Origin: Sandaracinobacteroides hominis
GTDB lineage: Bacteria > Pseudomonadota > Alphaproteobacteria > Sphingomonadales > Sphingomonadaceae
Assembly: GCF_016464365.1 (NCBI RefSeq)
Contig: NZ_JADCUC010000010.1
Location: 1 to 41,543 of the forward strand
DNA length: 41,543 bases
Direction: 5' to 3'
A model generated the notes under the pieces. It was not told the origin of the DNA. It saw only the letters and a list, made by a program, of their open reading frames with translations, and did no database searches. Below, in pieces: positions 6,903 to 16,757 of this stretch. Both the position numbers and the translations under genes were made by a program. Every line of letters starts with the position of its first letter. The first letter of the stretch is position 1.

Positions 6903-8276
6903 TTACCGCCGGAGGTCGCTAAGCCCCAGTTCTTCCCACATCCATGTAAAGTCATAGGTGCCCATCGGATCGGCGGTGCCCGATTTTGCCGCGCCATTTT
7001 CGATATATTTGAGCCAGTCGGCTACCTTTACCCGCCCCGCCTTTGTACAGGCCAGAACGCGTGGCGTCTTGTGGCTGAGGGCTGGGACCGGCTCATCGAG
7101 CGTTTTCGTATATTCACGGGTCAGCATATCGTGAACGATACGCTCCATTTCATGCGGTGGAATATCCAGCGCCTCGTCCTGTGGCGTGCGGGCGGCATCG
7201 TCGGCCATAACCTGATCGAGCGTCCGGATTTCGGCCATAGGCGCGCTCACGCAATCACCAAGCCATTCGCCCATCTGGGTAATTGCTCGCTCCGCGCGGG
7301 CGGCACTGTTTACCTCGACGATCAGCTTGCGCCCTGCCAGTTCCACATTGGCAAAAACCGGCGTGCCGTCATCCATGGTCGTGACGAAGGCCCGCTTGCC
7401 TTTGGTCGCTTGCGGCTTCTTGTTCTTCGTCGCTGGTGCCAGCCAGTTCCAGAAACTGTCGCTGGCAGGTTCCAGCCATTGTGCCGCGTTCAGCCTTCGG
7501 ATCAGGCTCTTGCCGACCACGCCTTTCGCCAGCGGAAAAACGATACGGTGGAACACCAGGTCATCGCCGTCGGCGTTGACCATATCCGGCGCGCTGCCGG
7601 GCATGGCCTTGCCCAGACAGTCGAGCAGCCACATGTTCGTGAACATCGGTCCCGATGCTCCCAGAAGCGCGTCCCGATCGGACGGGTCCGATTCCGCAGT
7701 GTCCTGAGTTTCGTCGGCAAGTCGGGAAAATGCCTCGACCACTCGCACGGCGCCCTCAGCGCTGAACGGCAACAGCGCTCCGGAAATGCCATGGCGCCCG
7801 TTCACGTCGACAACCCTTGCGGCGATCTTGTCCCAGTTGACCAGGGTCTGGGTTGCACCGTGTTCGCGCACCGTCACCGGAGCAACGTCGCGCAGCAGAT
7901 CGCGCAAGGTCATCGACTGACCAGGCACGACTTCGCTGACCTCATAGAGCGACATGACCGTATCGCGTAACGCGCGCATATAGGCCTTGTTCGGCGCCTT
8001 TTCGTTCCAGCCCCGGCGCTTGAGATAGTCATCGACCAGATTGCGACCGTCGGGTTCCAGTTCCTGCGTAAGCAGATCTTCAAAGGCGCAGCCCCATAGC
8101 GGCCCTTGCCAGTGATCGCCAATTATCTCGAATATGGCGTCAGGCTCGAGTCCGGTCGCTTCGCTCGCCGGATCGAGATGCGCGGACAGCATTTCGGCCA
8201 ATGCCTCATCCCATGGCGCGCGATCCGCATATTTCATCAGGCCGGAAAGATCGTGAGCCGATTTCGATCTGGACAT
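6903..8276 (-). CDS. Tn3 passenger protein with MbcA/DUF2384-like C-terminal motif
   Basis: A 457-residue soluble protein of unknown function. The C-terminal about 70 residues (LDEPVPALSHKTPR, then GRVKVADWLKYIE, ending YDFTWMWEELGL) resemble a tail I associate with SEC-C/YecA-like and antitoxin Xre/MbcA/ParS-type (DUF2384) annotations. The rest shows helices and no motif I can name. Its ATG follows the tnpR stop directly (TGAATG), so it is translationally coupled to the resolvase and is a genuine cargo gene. Roles in regulation or stability of the transposon are possible but unproven. Codon use matches the neighbouring Tn3 genes. Confidence 0.7.
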   Translation of the reverse strand: MSRSKSAHDLSGLMKYADRAPWDEALAEMLSAHLDPASEATGLEPDAIFEIIGDHWQGPLWGCAFEDLLTQELEPDGRNLVDDYLKRRGWNEKAPNKAYMRALRDTVMSLYEVSEVVPGQSMTLRDLLRDVAPVTVREHGATQTLVNWDKIAARVVDVNGRHGISGALLPFSAEGAVRVVEAFSRLADETQDTAESDPSDRDALLGASGPMFTNMWLLDCLGKAMPGSAPDMVNADGDDLVFHRIVFPLAKGVVGKSLIRRLNAAQWLEPASDSFWNWLAPATKNKKPQATKGKRAFVTTMDDGTPVFANVELAGRKLIVEVNSAARAERAITQMGEWLGDCVSAPMAEIRTLDQVMADDAARTPQDEALDIPPHEMERIVHDMLTREYTKTLDEPVPALSHKTPRVLACTKAGRVKVADWLKYIENGAAKSGTADPMGTYDFTWMWEELGLSDLRR

Positions 8277-8846
8277 TCAGATGGGCCTTTCCACGCCGAG
8301 GCGGCGCATTTCTCGATAGATGGTCGATCGGCCGATGCCGAGTTGTCGTGCTGCTTCTGTCGGCGAGATGCTCGCTTCGACCAGTTTGATGGCGGCATGT
8401 ACCTTGGACATGTCGAGCGGCTGACGGCCGGGCAACTTGCCTTTGGCGCGCGCGGCGGCGATCCCATCCCTGGTTCGCTCGGAGATCAGTCTCCGCTCGA
8501 AATGGGCGATGGCCCCGAACACATGGAAGATGAGTTCGCCGGCGGCCGACGATGTGTCGATCTTTTCCTCAAGACTCAGGAGCGCGATGCCCTGGCCGCG
8601 TAGCGTCTCGACCGTGGTGAGCAATTCGGCGAGCGAGCGCCCAAGCCGATCGAGGCGGACCACCGCCAGCGTGTCGCCCTTGCGGGCATAGGCGATCAGT
8701 TCGGTCAGACCGGGCCGCTCCATGCTCTTGCCCGACATGACGTCGGTGAACACCTTGATCGCGCCGGCCTCCTCCAGACGCATGGTCTGTCCAGCCACGT
8801 CCTGATCGCCGGTGCTGACGCGGGCATAACCCAGAATATCGCCCAT
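8277..8846 (-). CDS. tnpR: Tn3-family resolvase (serine recombinase)
   Basis: A 189-residue serine resolvase that separates cointegrates at res. The N-terminal catalytic domain starts ILGYARVST with Ser11 as nucleophile, followed by DRLGRSLAELL and the GELIFHVFGAIAHFERRLI helix. The C-terminal helix-turn-helix (SPTEAARQLGIGRSTIYREM) binds the res subsites. ATG 8846 was chosen over an upstream in-frame start because it places the ARVST motif at the family position and leaves the res region (8847-8986) non-coding. It is transcribed divergently from tnpA and coupled to the passenger gene downstream. Confidence 0.92.
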   Translation of the reverse strand: MGDILGYARVSTGDQDVAGQTMRLEEAGAIKVFTDVMSGKSMERPGLTELIAYARKGDTLAVVRLDRLGRSLAELLTTVETLRGQGIALLSLEEKIDTSSAAGELIFHVFGAIAHFERRLISERTRDGIAAARAKGKLPGRQPLDMSKVHAAIKLVEASISPTEAARQLGIGRSTIYREMRRLGVERPI

Positions 8847-8872
8847 CCCGTGCGTCTCCCAAACGGTCGTTC

Positions 8873-8977
8873 TGTGGACGATCTGAAGGGCGATCGCTTC
8901 GCCCCATCCATATCCGTCCACATACTATGTCTCTTTACTCATGGCTGTCCATAGGCCCAGATGACCTTTTGTGGACG
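8873..8977. promoter_or_regulatory. Putative res site of Tn3 no. 1
   Basis: Between divergent tnpR and tnpA, the half-site TGTGGACG occurs at 8873-8880 and 8970-8977 and inverted (CGTCCACA) at 8915-8922, with a partial TGTCCA at 8946-8951. Spaced inverted half-sites in this intergenic gap are what resolvase dimers bind in Tn3-type res sites; they also overlap both promoters, allowing repression by TnpR. Confidence 0.6.
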
Positions 8978-8986
8978 GGAATCGGA

Positions 8987-11704
8987 ATGACGAAGCGTAA
9001 GCATCAACTCCTGACCGAGAGCGAACGCGATCAGATCCTCGCCATCCCGAGCGAGCGCGACCATCTAGCCCGGCTCTACACCTTCGAGCCTTCGGACATC
9101 GAGATCATCGGCGCACGACGGGAGCGACGGAACCAGTTGGGTGTCGCGCTGCAACTCGCGCTCTTGCGGCACCCGGGCATCACACTGGCGCAGTTGATAC
9201 AGGACAAGGGAGCGATACCCCATGATCTCGCCGCCTTCGTCGCGGAACAACTTGGTCTACACGTAACCGACCTGGCCAACTATGCAGCGCGGGATCAGAC
9301 GATGACGGACCATGCCCGCGAGCTGGCGATGCGAGCGGGCCTTCGTGGACCAACCCGCGCCGACATTCCCTTCATGATCGAAGCGGCCGCGAAAACGGCA
9401 TGGGCGACCGACAAGGGGATGACGATAGCGATCGGCGTTGTCACCGCCCTTCGCGAGGCCCGGATTCTACTGCCGTCCATCTCCACCATCGAACGCGCCA
9501 GTAGTGCGGGACGCGCGCGTGCCCGCAAGCAGGCTGCCTACGCCCTGATCGCTGATCTTAGCGCCGAACAGGTCCACGCCCTCGACCAGGTCTTTGACGA
9601 CGCCGGCGGCATGAGCCAACTCGCTTCGCTCAAGACCATTCCCGTTGCGCCCAGGCCCGATCACATCCGCCAGATTCTCGACCGCCTGCGGCAAGTGCGG
9701 AAGATCGGCATCTCCCCGGACGTGGCTGGCCGCATCCATGCCGACCGATTTCGGCAATATGTCAGGGAAGGCCGCGCTTCGCCTGCCTATATGATCGAGC
9801 GATATATTCCCTCCCGACGGCGCGCTACGCTGGTTGCGTTCCTGCTCGACCTCGAGGAACGACTGACCGATAACGCCTTGGAGATGGCGGACAAGCTGAT
9901 CGGCAGCATCTTCACCCGCGCGAAGAACGCCCAGGCGCGCAGCTATGCCACCACGTCAAAGAATGTGGCGCGGCTGATGCTGATCTTTCGCAGGACAATC
10001 GACGCATTGACCGATGCGGTCGATACCGGCGAAGATCCAATGGAGGCCCTGGACGCATCGGTCGGGTGGAACACCCTCCTGAAGGCGAGGCCAGAAGTGG
10101 CGACAATCGCGGAAACCGCCAACCTTGATCCGCTGACGGTGGCGGCCGACCGCTATGCGACGTTGCGCAAGTTCGCCCCCGACCTGCTTGAGGCGCTCCA
10201 GTTCAGGGCCGGAAAGGGCAGTGCAAAAACGATCGCCGCCATCGAGATGCTGCGCGACCTCAACAGGTCGGGCAAACGCGATCTGCCTGCCGACGCTCCG
10301 ATGCCCTTCCGCAAGGAATGGCGGAAAATCGTCGTGGGCGATGACGGCAAGATCAACCGGCGTCTCTGGGAAATCGCGACGATCGCGCATCTGCGCAACA
10401 AGCTGCGTTCCGGGGATGTCTGGGTGGAGCGATCGGCAGGATACCGCCGGTTCGACAGCTACCTGCTCAGCGAACCCCAGGCGAAGCCGATCGTGTCGGC
10501 TCTCGGTCTGCCACCCACAGCCGGCGAATGGCTCGAACAGCGGGGCCGCGAACTTGACTGGCGGCTTAAGAAATTTGCCCAGCGCCTGAAGCGCGACGCT
10601 CTGGAGGGTGTGCGATATCGCGACGACCGCCTCCAGATATCCCCCGTTCGCACGATCGCGACGCCCGACGCCGAAGCGCTGGCCGACCGGCTCGATGCCA
10701 TGATGCCACGCATCCGCATCACCGAGCTACTGCATGAGGTGGCGCAGGAAACCGGCTTTCTTGCGGCGTTCACCAACCTGCGTACCGGCGAGCCGTGTCC
10801 CAATGAAAACGCGCTGCTCGCCACGATCCTCGCCGATGCGACCAATCTCGGCCTGTCGCGCATGGCGGCGGCGAGTCAGGGCGTCACGCGCGATCAGCTC
10901 CTCTGGACCCATGACGCCTATATCCGCGACGACAGCTACCGCGCGGCGCTGGCCCTCCTCATCAACGCGCACCACCGCCTGCCATTCTCACGAGTATGGG
11001 GCGACGGCACCACGTCCAGTTCCGATGGCCAGTTCTTCAGGGCCGCGAAGCGCGGCGCGTCGGGCGGCGATATCAACGCCCGCTATGGCGTCGATCATGG
11101 CTTCAGCTTCTACACCCATAATTCTGATCAGCGCGCGCCCTACCACGTCAAAGTGATCTCGGCCGCGACGCATGAGGCGCCCTATGTCCTCGACGGCCTC
11201 ACCAGCCACGGCACCGATCTCAGGATCGTCGAGCATTACACCGACACCGGCGGGGCGACCGATCATGTCTTCGCCCTGTGCGCGATGCTGGGATTTCGCT
11301 TCTGCCCGCGCCTGCGCGACTTCCCCGACAGGCGGCTCGCGCCGATCGCGCCGGTCACGGCCTATCCGTCCATCACCCCGCTGTTGGGCAAGCGTATCCG
11401 CACCGACATCATCGGTGAGCAATGGGAAGACGTGCTGCGCCTCGTAGGGTCGATCAAGGCCGGCCATGTCGCGCCATCGGTCATGCTGCGAAAGCTCGCT
11501 GCCTACGAACGGCAGAACCAGCTCGATGTCGCGCTACAGGAAATCGGCAAGATCGAGCGGACGCTGTTCATGCTGGACTGGCTAGAAAATCCCGATCTGC
11601 GCCGGCGATGCCATGCCGGTCTCAACAACAGCGAGCAGCGCCATGCCCTGACGCAGGCGATCTACACATTCCGCCAGGGCCGCATCATCGGGGTCAGTAC
11701 ATAG
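8987..11704 (+). CDS. tnpA: Tn3-family transposase, C-terminally truncated
   Basis: About 901 residues of a Tn3-family DDE transposase that would normally have about 990-1000. The N-terminal DUF4158-like domain (KHQLLTESERDQIL) is intact. The catalytic region shows the first Asp in TTSSSDGQFF, the second in TDHVFALCAMLGFRF and the Glu in LNNSEQRHAL. At 11690 homology stops: the last four codons (GVST) and the TAG come from the inverted repeat of Tn3 no. 2. The conserved ending (NLVxxAIVLWNT and LSPLGWxHINLTGDY) is absent, so the enzyme is probably inactive. ATG 8987 was chosen over 8927 because it begins the family-typical MTKRKHQLL and clears the res region. Confidence 0.9.
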   Translation: MTKRKHQLLTESERDQILAIPSERDHLARLYTFEPSDIEIIGARRERRNQLGVALQLALLRHPGITLAQLIQDKGAIPHDLAAFVAEQLGLHVTDLANYAARDQTMTDHARELAMRAGLRGPTRADIPFMIEAAAKTAWATDKGMTIAIGVVTALREARILLPSISTIERASSAGRARARKQAAYALIADLSAEQVHALDQVFDDAGGMSQLASLKTIPVAPRPDHIRQILDRLRQVRKIGISPDVAGRIHADRFRQYVREGRASPAYMIERYIPSRRRATLVAFLLDLEERLTDNALEMADKLIGSIFTRAKNAQARSYATTSKNVARLMLIFRRTIDALTDAVDTGEDPMEALDASVGWNTLLKARPEVATIAETANLDPLTVAADRYATLRKFAPDLLEALQFRAGKGSAKTIAAIEMLRDLNRSGKRDLPADAPMPFRKEWRKIVVGDDGKINRRLWEIATIAHLRNKLRSGDVWVERSAGYRRFDSYLLSEPQAKPIVSALGLPPTAGEWLEQRGRELDWRLKKFAQRLKRDALEGVRYRDDRLQISPVRTIATPDAEALADRLDAMMPRIRITELLHEVAQETGFLAAFTNLRTGEPCPNENALLATILADATNLGLSRMAAASQGVTRDQLLWTHDAYIRDDSYRAALALLINAHHRLPFSRVWGDGTTSSSDGQFFRAAKRGASGGDINARYGVDHGFSFYTHNSDQRAPYHVKVISAATHEAPYVLDGLTSHGTDLRIVEHYTDTGGATDHVFALCAMLGFRFCPRLRDFPDRRLAPIAPVTAYPSITPLLGKRIRTDIIGEQWEDVLRLVGSIKAGHVAPSVMLRKLAAYERQNQLDVALQEIGKIERTLFMLDWLENPDLRRRCHAGLNNSEQRHALTQAIYTFRQGRIIGVST

Positions 11705-11727
11705 AACGGACCCAGATATACGCTAAG
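11690..11727 (+). repeat. Left 38-bp inverted repeat of Tn3 no. 2
   Basis: It begins GGGGTCAGTACATAG and ends ATATACGCTAAG. It differs from the right copy only at positions 5 and 7. It is inserted in the tnpA of Tn3 no. 1 after its GRII codons and supplies that gene's new stop codon. Confidence 0.9.
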
Positions 11728-11743
11728 CGCCGACAGCCCCGCT

Positions 11744-11768
11744 CAGGTGTCGGCAAACACCTGTTTTT
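11744..11768 (+). terminator. Rho-independent-like terminator near left end
   Basis: CAGGTGT and ACACCTG form a 7-bp stem with a 6-nt loop followed by TTTTT. It would stop transcription entering Tn3 no. 2 from the truncated tnpA. The same sequence (20 of 25 bases) recurs inverted near 33805-33831 upstream of the second resolvase, so it may instead be a transposon-specific element. Confidence 0.5.
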
Positions 11769-11951
11769 CGTACATCCGTAAGAAATGGCGTGGTTTAGGA
11801 CAGTGCTGCCGTTCCAAATTGATAGATCGGATGGCAGGTCCTGTCTGGAGCCGACATACATCGTTTGCCTGACTGGCATCACAGATCGGCAGAAAGTGGG
11901 CCGATTGTTGACCGTCCTCTTTTGGGGAGAAATCGGCTAAAGCTGCCGTCA

Positions 11952-12005
11952 AGCAGCTGACTCTTAATCAGCGGGTCCTAGGTTCGAGCCCTAGTGCGTC
12001 CACCA
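11952..12005 (+). tRNA. 3' half of tRNA-Lys (CTT), att-like fragment
   Basis: Anticodon stem GCTGA/TCAGC with loop CTCTTAA (anticodon CTT, Lys), T-arm CTAGG-TTCGAGC-CCTAG, and acceptor strand TGCGTCC with discriminator A and encoded CCA. The 5' half (acceptor GGACGCA and D-arm) is missing: the upstream bases do not pair with the acceptor strand. It is therefore not a functional tRNA but the piece typically left or carried by an element that integrates into the 3' end of a tRNA gene. Confidence 0.75.
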
Positions 12006-12538
12006 CATTTCCCTTTTTCGTAAATCAGATACTGAGCTTGCGAGATCGGGCTATTGAGAGCATTTTTTGCTAAGCAGCTCTCTACGTAGCGGAGCGCTAA
12101 TTCGGCGCTGCAGTGCAGTGAACGGTTCATGGCCTGCGCTCTGTCGAACTGAGCTTGAGCGAGTAATCGGCTCACCTTCCCGCCAGCGGCGCACGCTGGG
12201 ATGGCAGCTCGGAAACTCAGGCAGCGCGGTGTCGTGCTGACAGCTAGGCCGCCCGAGCTTCGATCCAGAGCGCCCGATGGACAAGAATGACGCCCTTGGC
12301 TGGATGCCCTGCCAGCTCGGATACGCCCCATAGACGGTAAGAACGGTCAGACGGTTATTCGTGGAGGCTAAGAGCAGATTGGGGCCAGGGGCGTGATAGG
12401 CCTGGTGCTCGAACCGTCAGTCGCGCAGCACCCGCTCGATAGCGGTGTCGACACTGGTCCGATCACCGCACCGCTGAGCGCCTACCGCCGATCCGGTTTG
12501 CGTTCTGTTCCTTCGAGCGATAATATCGTCATCTGACG

Positions 12539-13369
12539 CTAAAGCATCTCGAGTGGACGGGGCTCGCGTGGCCTGGGAAATTCCGCATCGAGTGTCGCAA
12601 TGTCGGCGTCGGAGAGCACGATATCTGCGGCCGCGCGGTTCTCCCGCACATGTGCAATCGAACTCGCTTTCGGGATGGCGATAAGGCCATCGTGGCGCAA
12701 CGTCCAGGCAAGTGCGACCTGCGCAGGGGTTGCGCCAACCTGGGCCGCTACTTTGTCGAGGGCGGGATGGCTTGAGAGGCGTCCCTGCTCGACGGGACTA
12801 TACGCCATCACTGGCACTTTGTGCTGGGCGAGCCACGGCAACAGGTCCAACTCAGGGCCTCGACGGACGAGATTGTAGAGGATCTGATCGGTCACGCAGC
12901 CATCCCCACCGGCAGCGACAAGCTCGTCCATATCGTCAGTATCGAGGTTGCTGACACCCCAATGCCGAATCTTTCCTGCCGACTTCAGCGCCTCCATTGC
13001 CTCTATCGTTTCGGCGAGCGGCACCGATCCCCGCCAGTGGAGCAGGTAGAGGTCGAGCCGATCGGTGCCGAGCCGCTTCAGGCTCGCCTCGCACGCACCG
13101 GCAAGGCGGGAGCGCGATGCGTTCTGTGGATACGCCTTGCTGACGAGGAACAACTGGTCGCGACGATCGCCGAGCGCTTCGCAGATCAGCGTTTCCGCGG
13201 CGCCATCGCCGTACATTTCGGCCGTATCGATGAGCGTCATGCCCAGTTCGACACCGGCGCGTAGCGCGGCGATCTCATCGGATCGGCGCTCGGGACGTTC
13301 GCCCATCTTCCAGGTGCCTTGACCCATCGAAGGAACCACTTCCCCGCCGGGCAATGTCACGTGTTTCAT
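12539..13369 (-). CDS. Aldo/keto reductase
   Basis: A 276-residue NADPH-dependent aldo/keto reductase that reduces aldehydes and ketones, including methylglyoxal-like dicarbonyls, to alcohols in the cytosol. The catalytic tetrad is visible: Asp48 and Tyr53 (IDTAEMYGDG), Lys78 (LVSKAYP), His111 (YLLHWRG). The nucleotide-binding end shows YSPVEQGRL and AIPKASSIAHVREN. It resembles the YeaE-type bacterial reductases that act on methylglyoxal. ATG 13369 starts MKHVTLPGG, the usual N-terminus; the open frame upstream is antisense-like. It lies 76 bp downstream of the tetR gene in the same direction, so probably shares its promoter and control. Confidence 0.88.
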   Translation of the reverse strand: MKHVTLPGGEVVPSMGQGTWKMGERPERRSDEIAALRAGVELGMTLIDTAEMYGDGAAETLICEALGDRRDQLFLVSKAYPQNASRSRLAGACEASLKRLGTDRLDLYLLHWRGSVPLAETIEAMEALKSAGKIRHWGVSNLDTDDMDELVAAGGDGCVTDQILYNLVRRGPELDLLPWLAQHKVPVMAYSPVEQGRLSSHPALDKVAAQVGATPAQVALAWTLRHDGLIAIPKASSIAHVRENRAAADIVLSDADIATLDAEFPRPREPRPLEML

Positions 13370-13445
13370 GTGCTTTCGTCCTATGAGATGAGTTCGACTG
13401 TTCGGTCGCCGGAGGCGCGATTGGCAGATGACCACAATGTAACGA

Positions 13446-14066
13446 TCATATCGCGGCCGGCCATCGATCGAGTGCCATTTTGGCGATGGAGAGCAGTTCG
13501 TTGATCGTAGCGCCGTCGCGCGCCTGAACGGACATGCCTTCCATGACCGTATTGATGAATTTGCCCAGCACGGCCGGATCGGTGTTGGCCGCAAGCTCGC
13601 CCTGCGCGGCGCCGCGTTGCAGACGCTCGATCAGGAGGGCCTCCGCCGCGATACGCTTGTCGCGCAGCAGGCATTCGATGTCGGCGGACGCCGGCGAAAC
13701 GGCTGCCGCTGCCGAATACATGAAGCAGCCGGCCGGCGTTCCAGGCTCCGAGAATGATGACGCCGCCCGTTCCAGCAGGCCTTTGACGGCCTCGTAGGTG
13801 GACAACGCCGGATCGTTGATGGGTGCATAGAGGTGGACGCTGAACGTCGCGGCGTAGCGCTCGATCACCGCCGCAAACAGCCCCGCTTTGTTGTCAAACG
13901 CTGCATAGAGACTGGCGGCGGCGACGCCAGTCTCCGCCACCAGATCGGCCATCGATGTCGCCTCGTAGCCGCGCTGCCAGAACAGCCGCACCGCCTTGTC
14001 GAGCGCAGCGTCAGTGTCGAACACACGAGGGCGACCTGCGCGGCGACGGGCTTTCGTCTCTGTCAT
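13446..14066 (-). CDS. TetR/AcrR family regulator
   Basis: A 206-residue repressor. The N-terminal helix-turn-helix is clear (LDKAVRLFWQRGYEATSMAD followed by GVAAASLYAAFDNKAGLFAA), and the C-terminal ligand domain contains a single Cys (PAGCFMYSAAAAV), a possible electrophile sensor as in NemR-like regulators, though that is inference. It is divergent from the quinone oxidoreductase gene, with 96 bp between them carrying two direct-repeat operators, and upstream of the aldo/keto reductase. Likely de-repressed by reactive carbonyls or quinones. Confidence 0.88.
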   Translation of the reverse strand: MTETKARRRAGRPRVFDTDAALDKAVRLFWQRGYEATSMADLVAETGVAAASLYAAFDNKAGLFAAVIERYAATFSVHLYAPINDPALSTYEAVKGLLERAASSFSEPGTPAGCFMYSAAAAVSPASADIECLLRDKRIAAEALLIERLQRGAAQGELAANTDPAVLGKFINTVMEGMSVQARDGATINELLSIAKMALDRWPAAI

Positions 14067-14083
14067 CTCTGGTGCACGATATG

Positions 14084-14149
14084 GAACGATCGATAAATAA
14101 TATCTTGAAACGAGTGGTTCCCTCCCTTACAGAACGATCACTAAATAAT
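14084..14149. promoter_or_regulatory. Direct-repeat operator pair for the TetR regulator
   Basis: GAACGATCGATAAATAAT (14084-14101) is repeated as GAACGATCACTAAATAAT (14132-14149), 16 of 18 identical, spaced 48 bp in the divergent promoter region. The second copy abuts the ribosome-binding site AAGGAG (14151-14156) of the oxidoreductase gene; the first lies close to the tetR start. This suits simultaneous control of both directions. Confidence 0.65.
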
Positions 14150-14162
14150 CAAGGAGTCTCCA

Positions 14163-16363
<2,201 letters not shown>

Positions 16364-16757
16364 CCCGCCGATCCGAAGCGGCGCGAGGCGCTCGGATCGA
16401 CAACTCGGCCGTCATCATGGCCCGACCCCGGCCATGATGACGCGCGCTCTGGCAAATGGGCAACGCGTCGCGATGCGGTAACAAGCGCCGAAGTGCGGTC
16501 GTTACATGCCGATAGCGGCACGGACCAGGGCCGCCTGGCCCAGGCGCTTACCAGCGGAGTGTGTGTGGCCTCGTCGCGCGACCCAACGGGAAAAATGGTT
16601 TTGTCGGAACCTTTGTCTGATGCTGGAGAAATATTTCAAAATTGCCGAACATCGGGCCAGCGTGGCCGTTGGATGTATTGAGTTGGAAATGCATTCATCT
16701 GTTACCCGACTGTGATGAACCACGGGCCGCACGGGCGTATAGGGCAGGAATACTGAA
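16364..16757. other. Intergenic region between frmA and uvrA-like gene
   Basis: It holds the perfect hairpin at 16410-16442 and, further right, short GC-rich dyads (AGGGCCGCCTGGCCC near 16529). No gene is supported: the open frames here lack ribosome-binding sites. The promoter of the uvrA-like gene should lie here, but no clear -35/-10 pair or SOS box was identified. Confidence 0.5.
16410..16442 (+). terminator. Perfect 13-bp hairpin after frmA
   Basis: CGTCATCATGGCC and GGCCATGATGACG are exact inverted arms with a 7-nt loop, 46 bp after the frmA stop codon. No T-run follows, so it is a hairpin-type or Rho-assisted terminator at best, or an mRNA-stabilising structure. Confidence 0.5.

Larger units (their letters stand above)
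6834..11689. mobile_element. Tn3-family transposon no. 1, truncated at right
   Basis: A Tn3-family unit with a divergent tnpR (8277-8846, minus) and tnpA (8987-, plus), an intervening res region, and a passenger gene behind tnpR. Its left terminus is probably the 38 bp at 6834-6871. The right part (about 100 codons of tnpA and the right inverted repeat) is missing because Tn3 no. 2 begins at 11690 inside tnpA. The rest is not found on the other side of Tn3 no. 2, so the split is not a simple insertion. Confidence 0.75.
11728..12538. other. Non-coding left part of the cargo
   Basis: Apart from the terminator-like hairpin and the tRNA-Lys 3' fragment, no supportable gene is seen in about 800 bp. 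The longest open frame (11978-12331, minus) runs antisense through the tRNA fragment, has no ribosome-binding site and shows no recognisable protein pattern. Confidence 0.5.

Noticed and set aside
11943-12005. Intact tRNA-Lys gene
   Set aside because: The upstream bases cannot pair with the acceptor strand and there is no D-arm, so only the 3' half is present.
11978-12331. Minus-strand open frame of 117 codons
   Set aside because: It runs antisense through the tRNA-Lys fragment, has no ribosome-binding site and no protein-like pattern.
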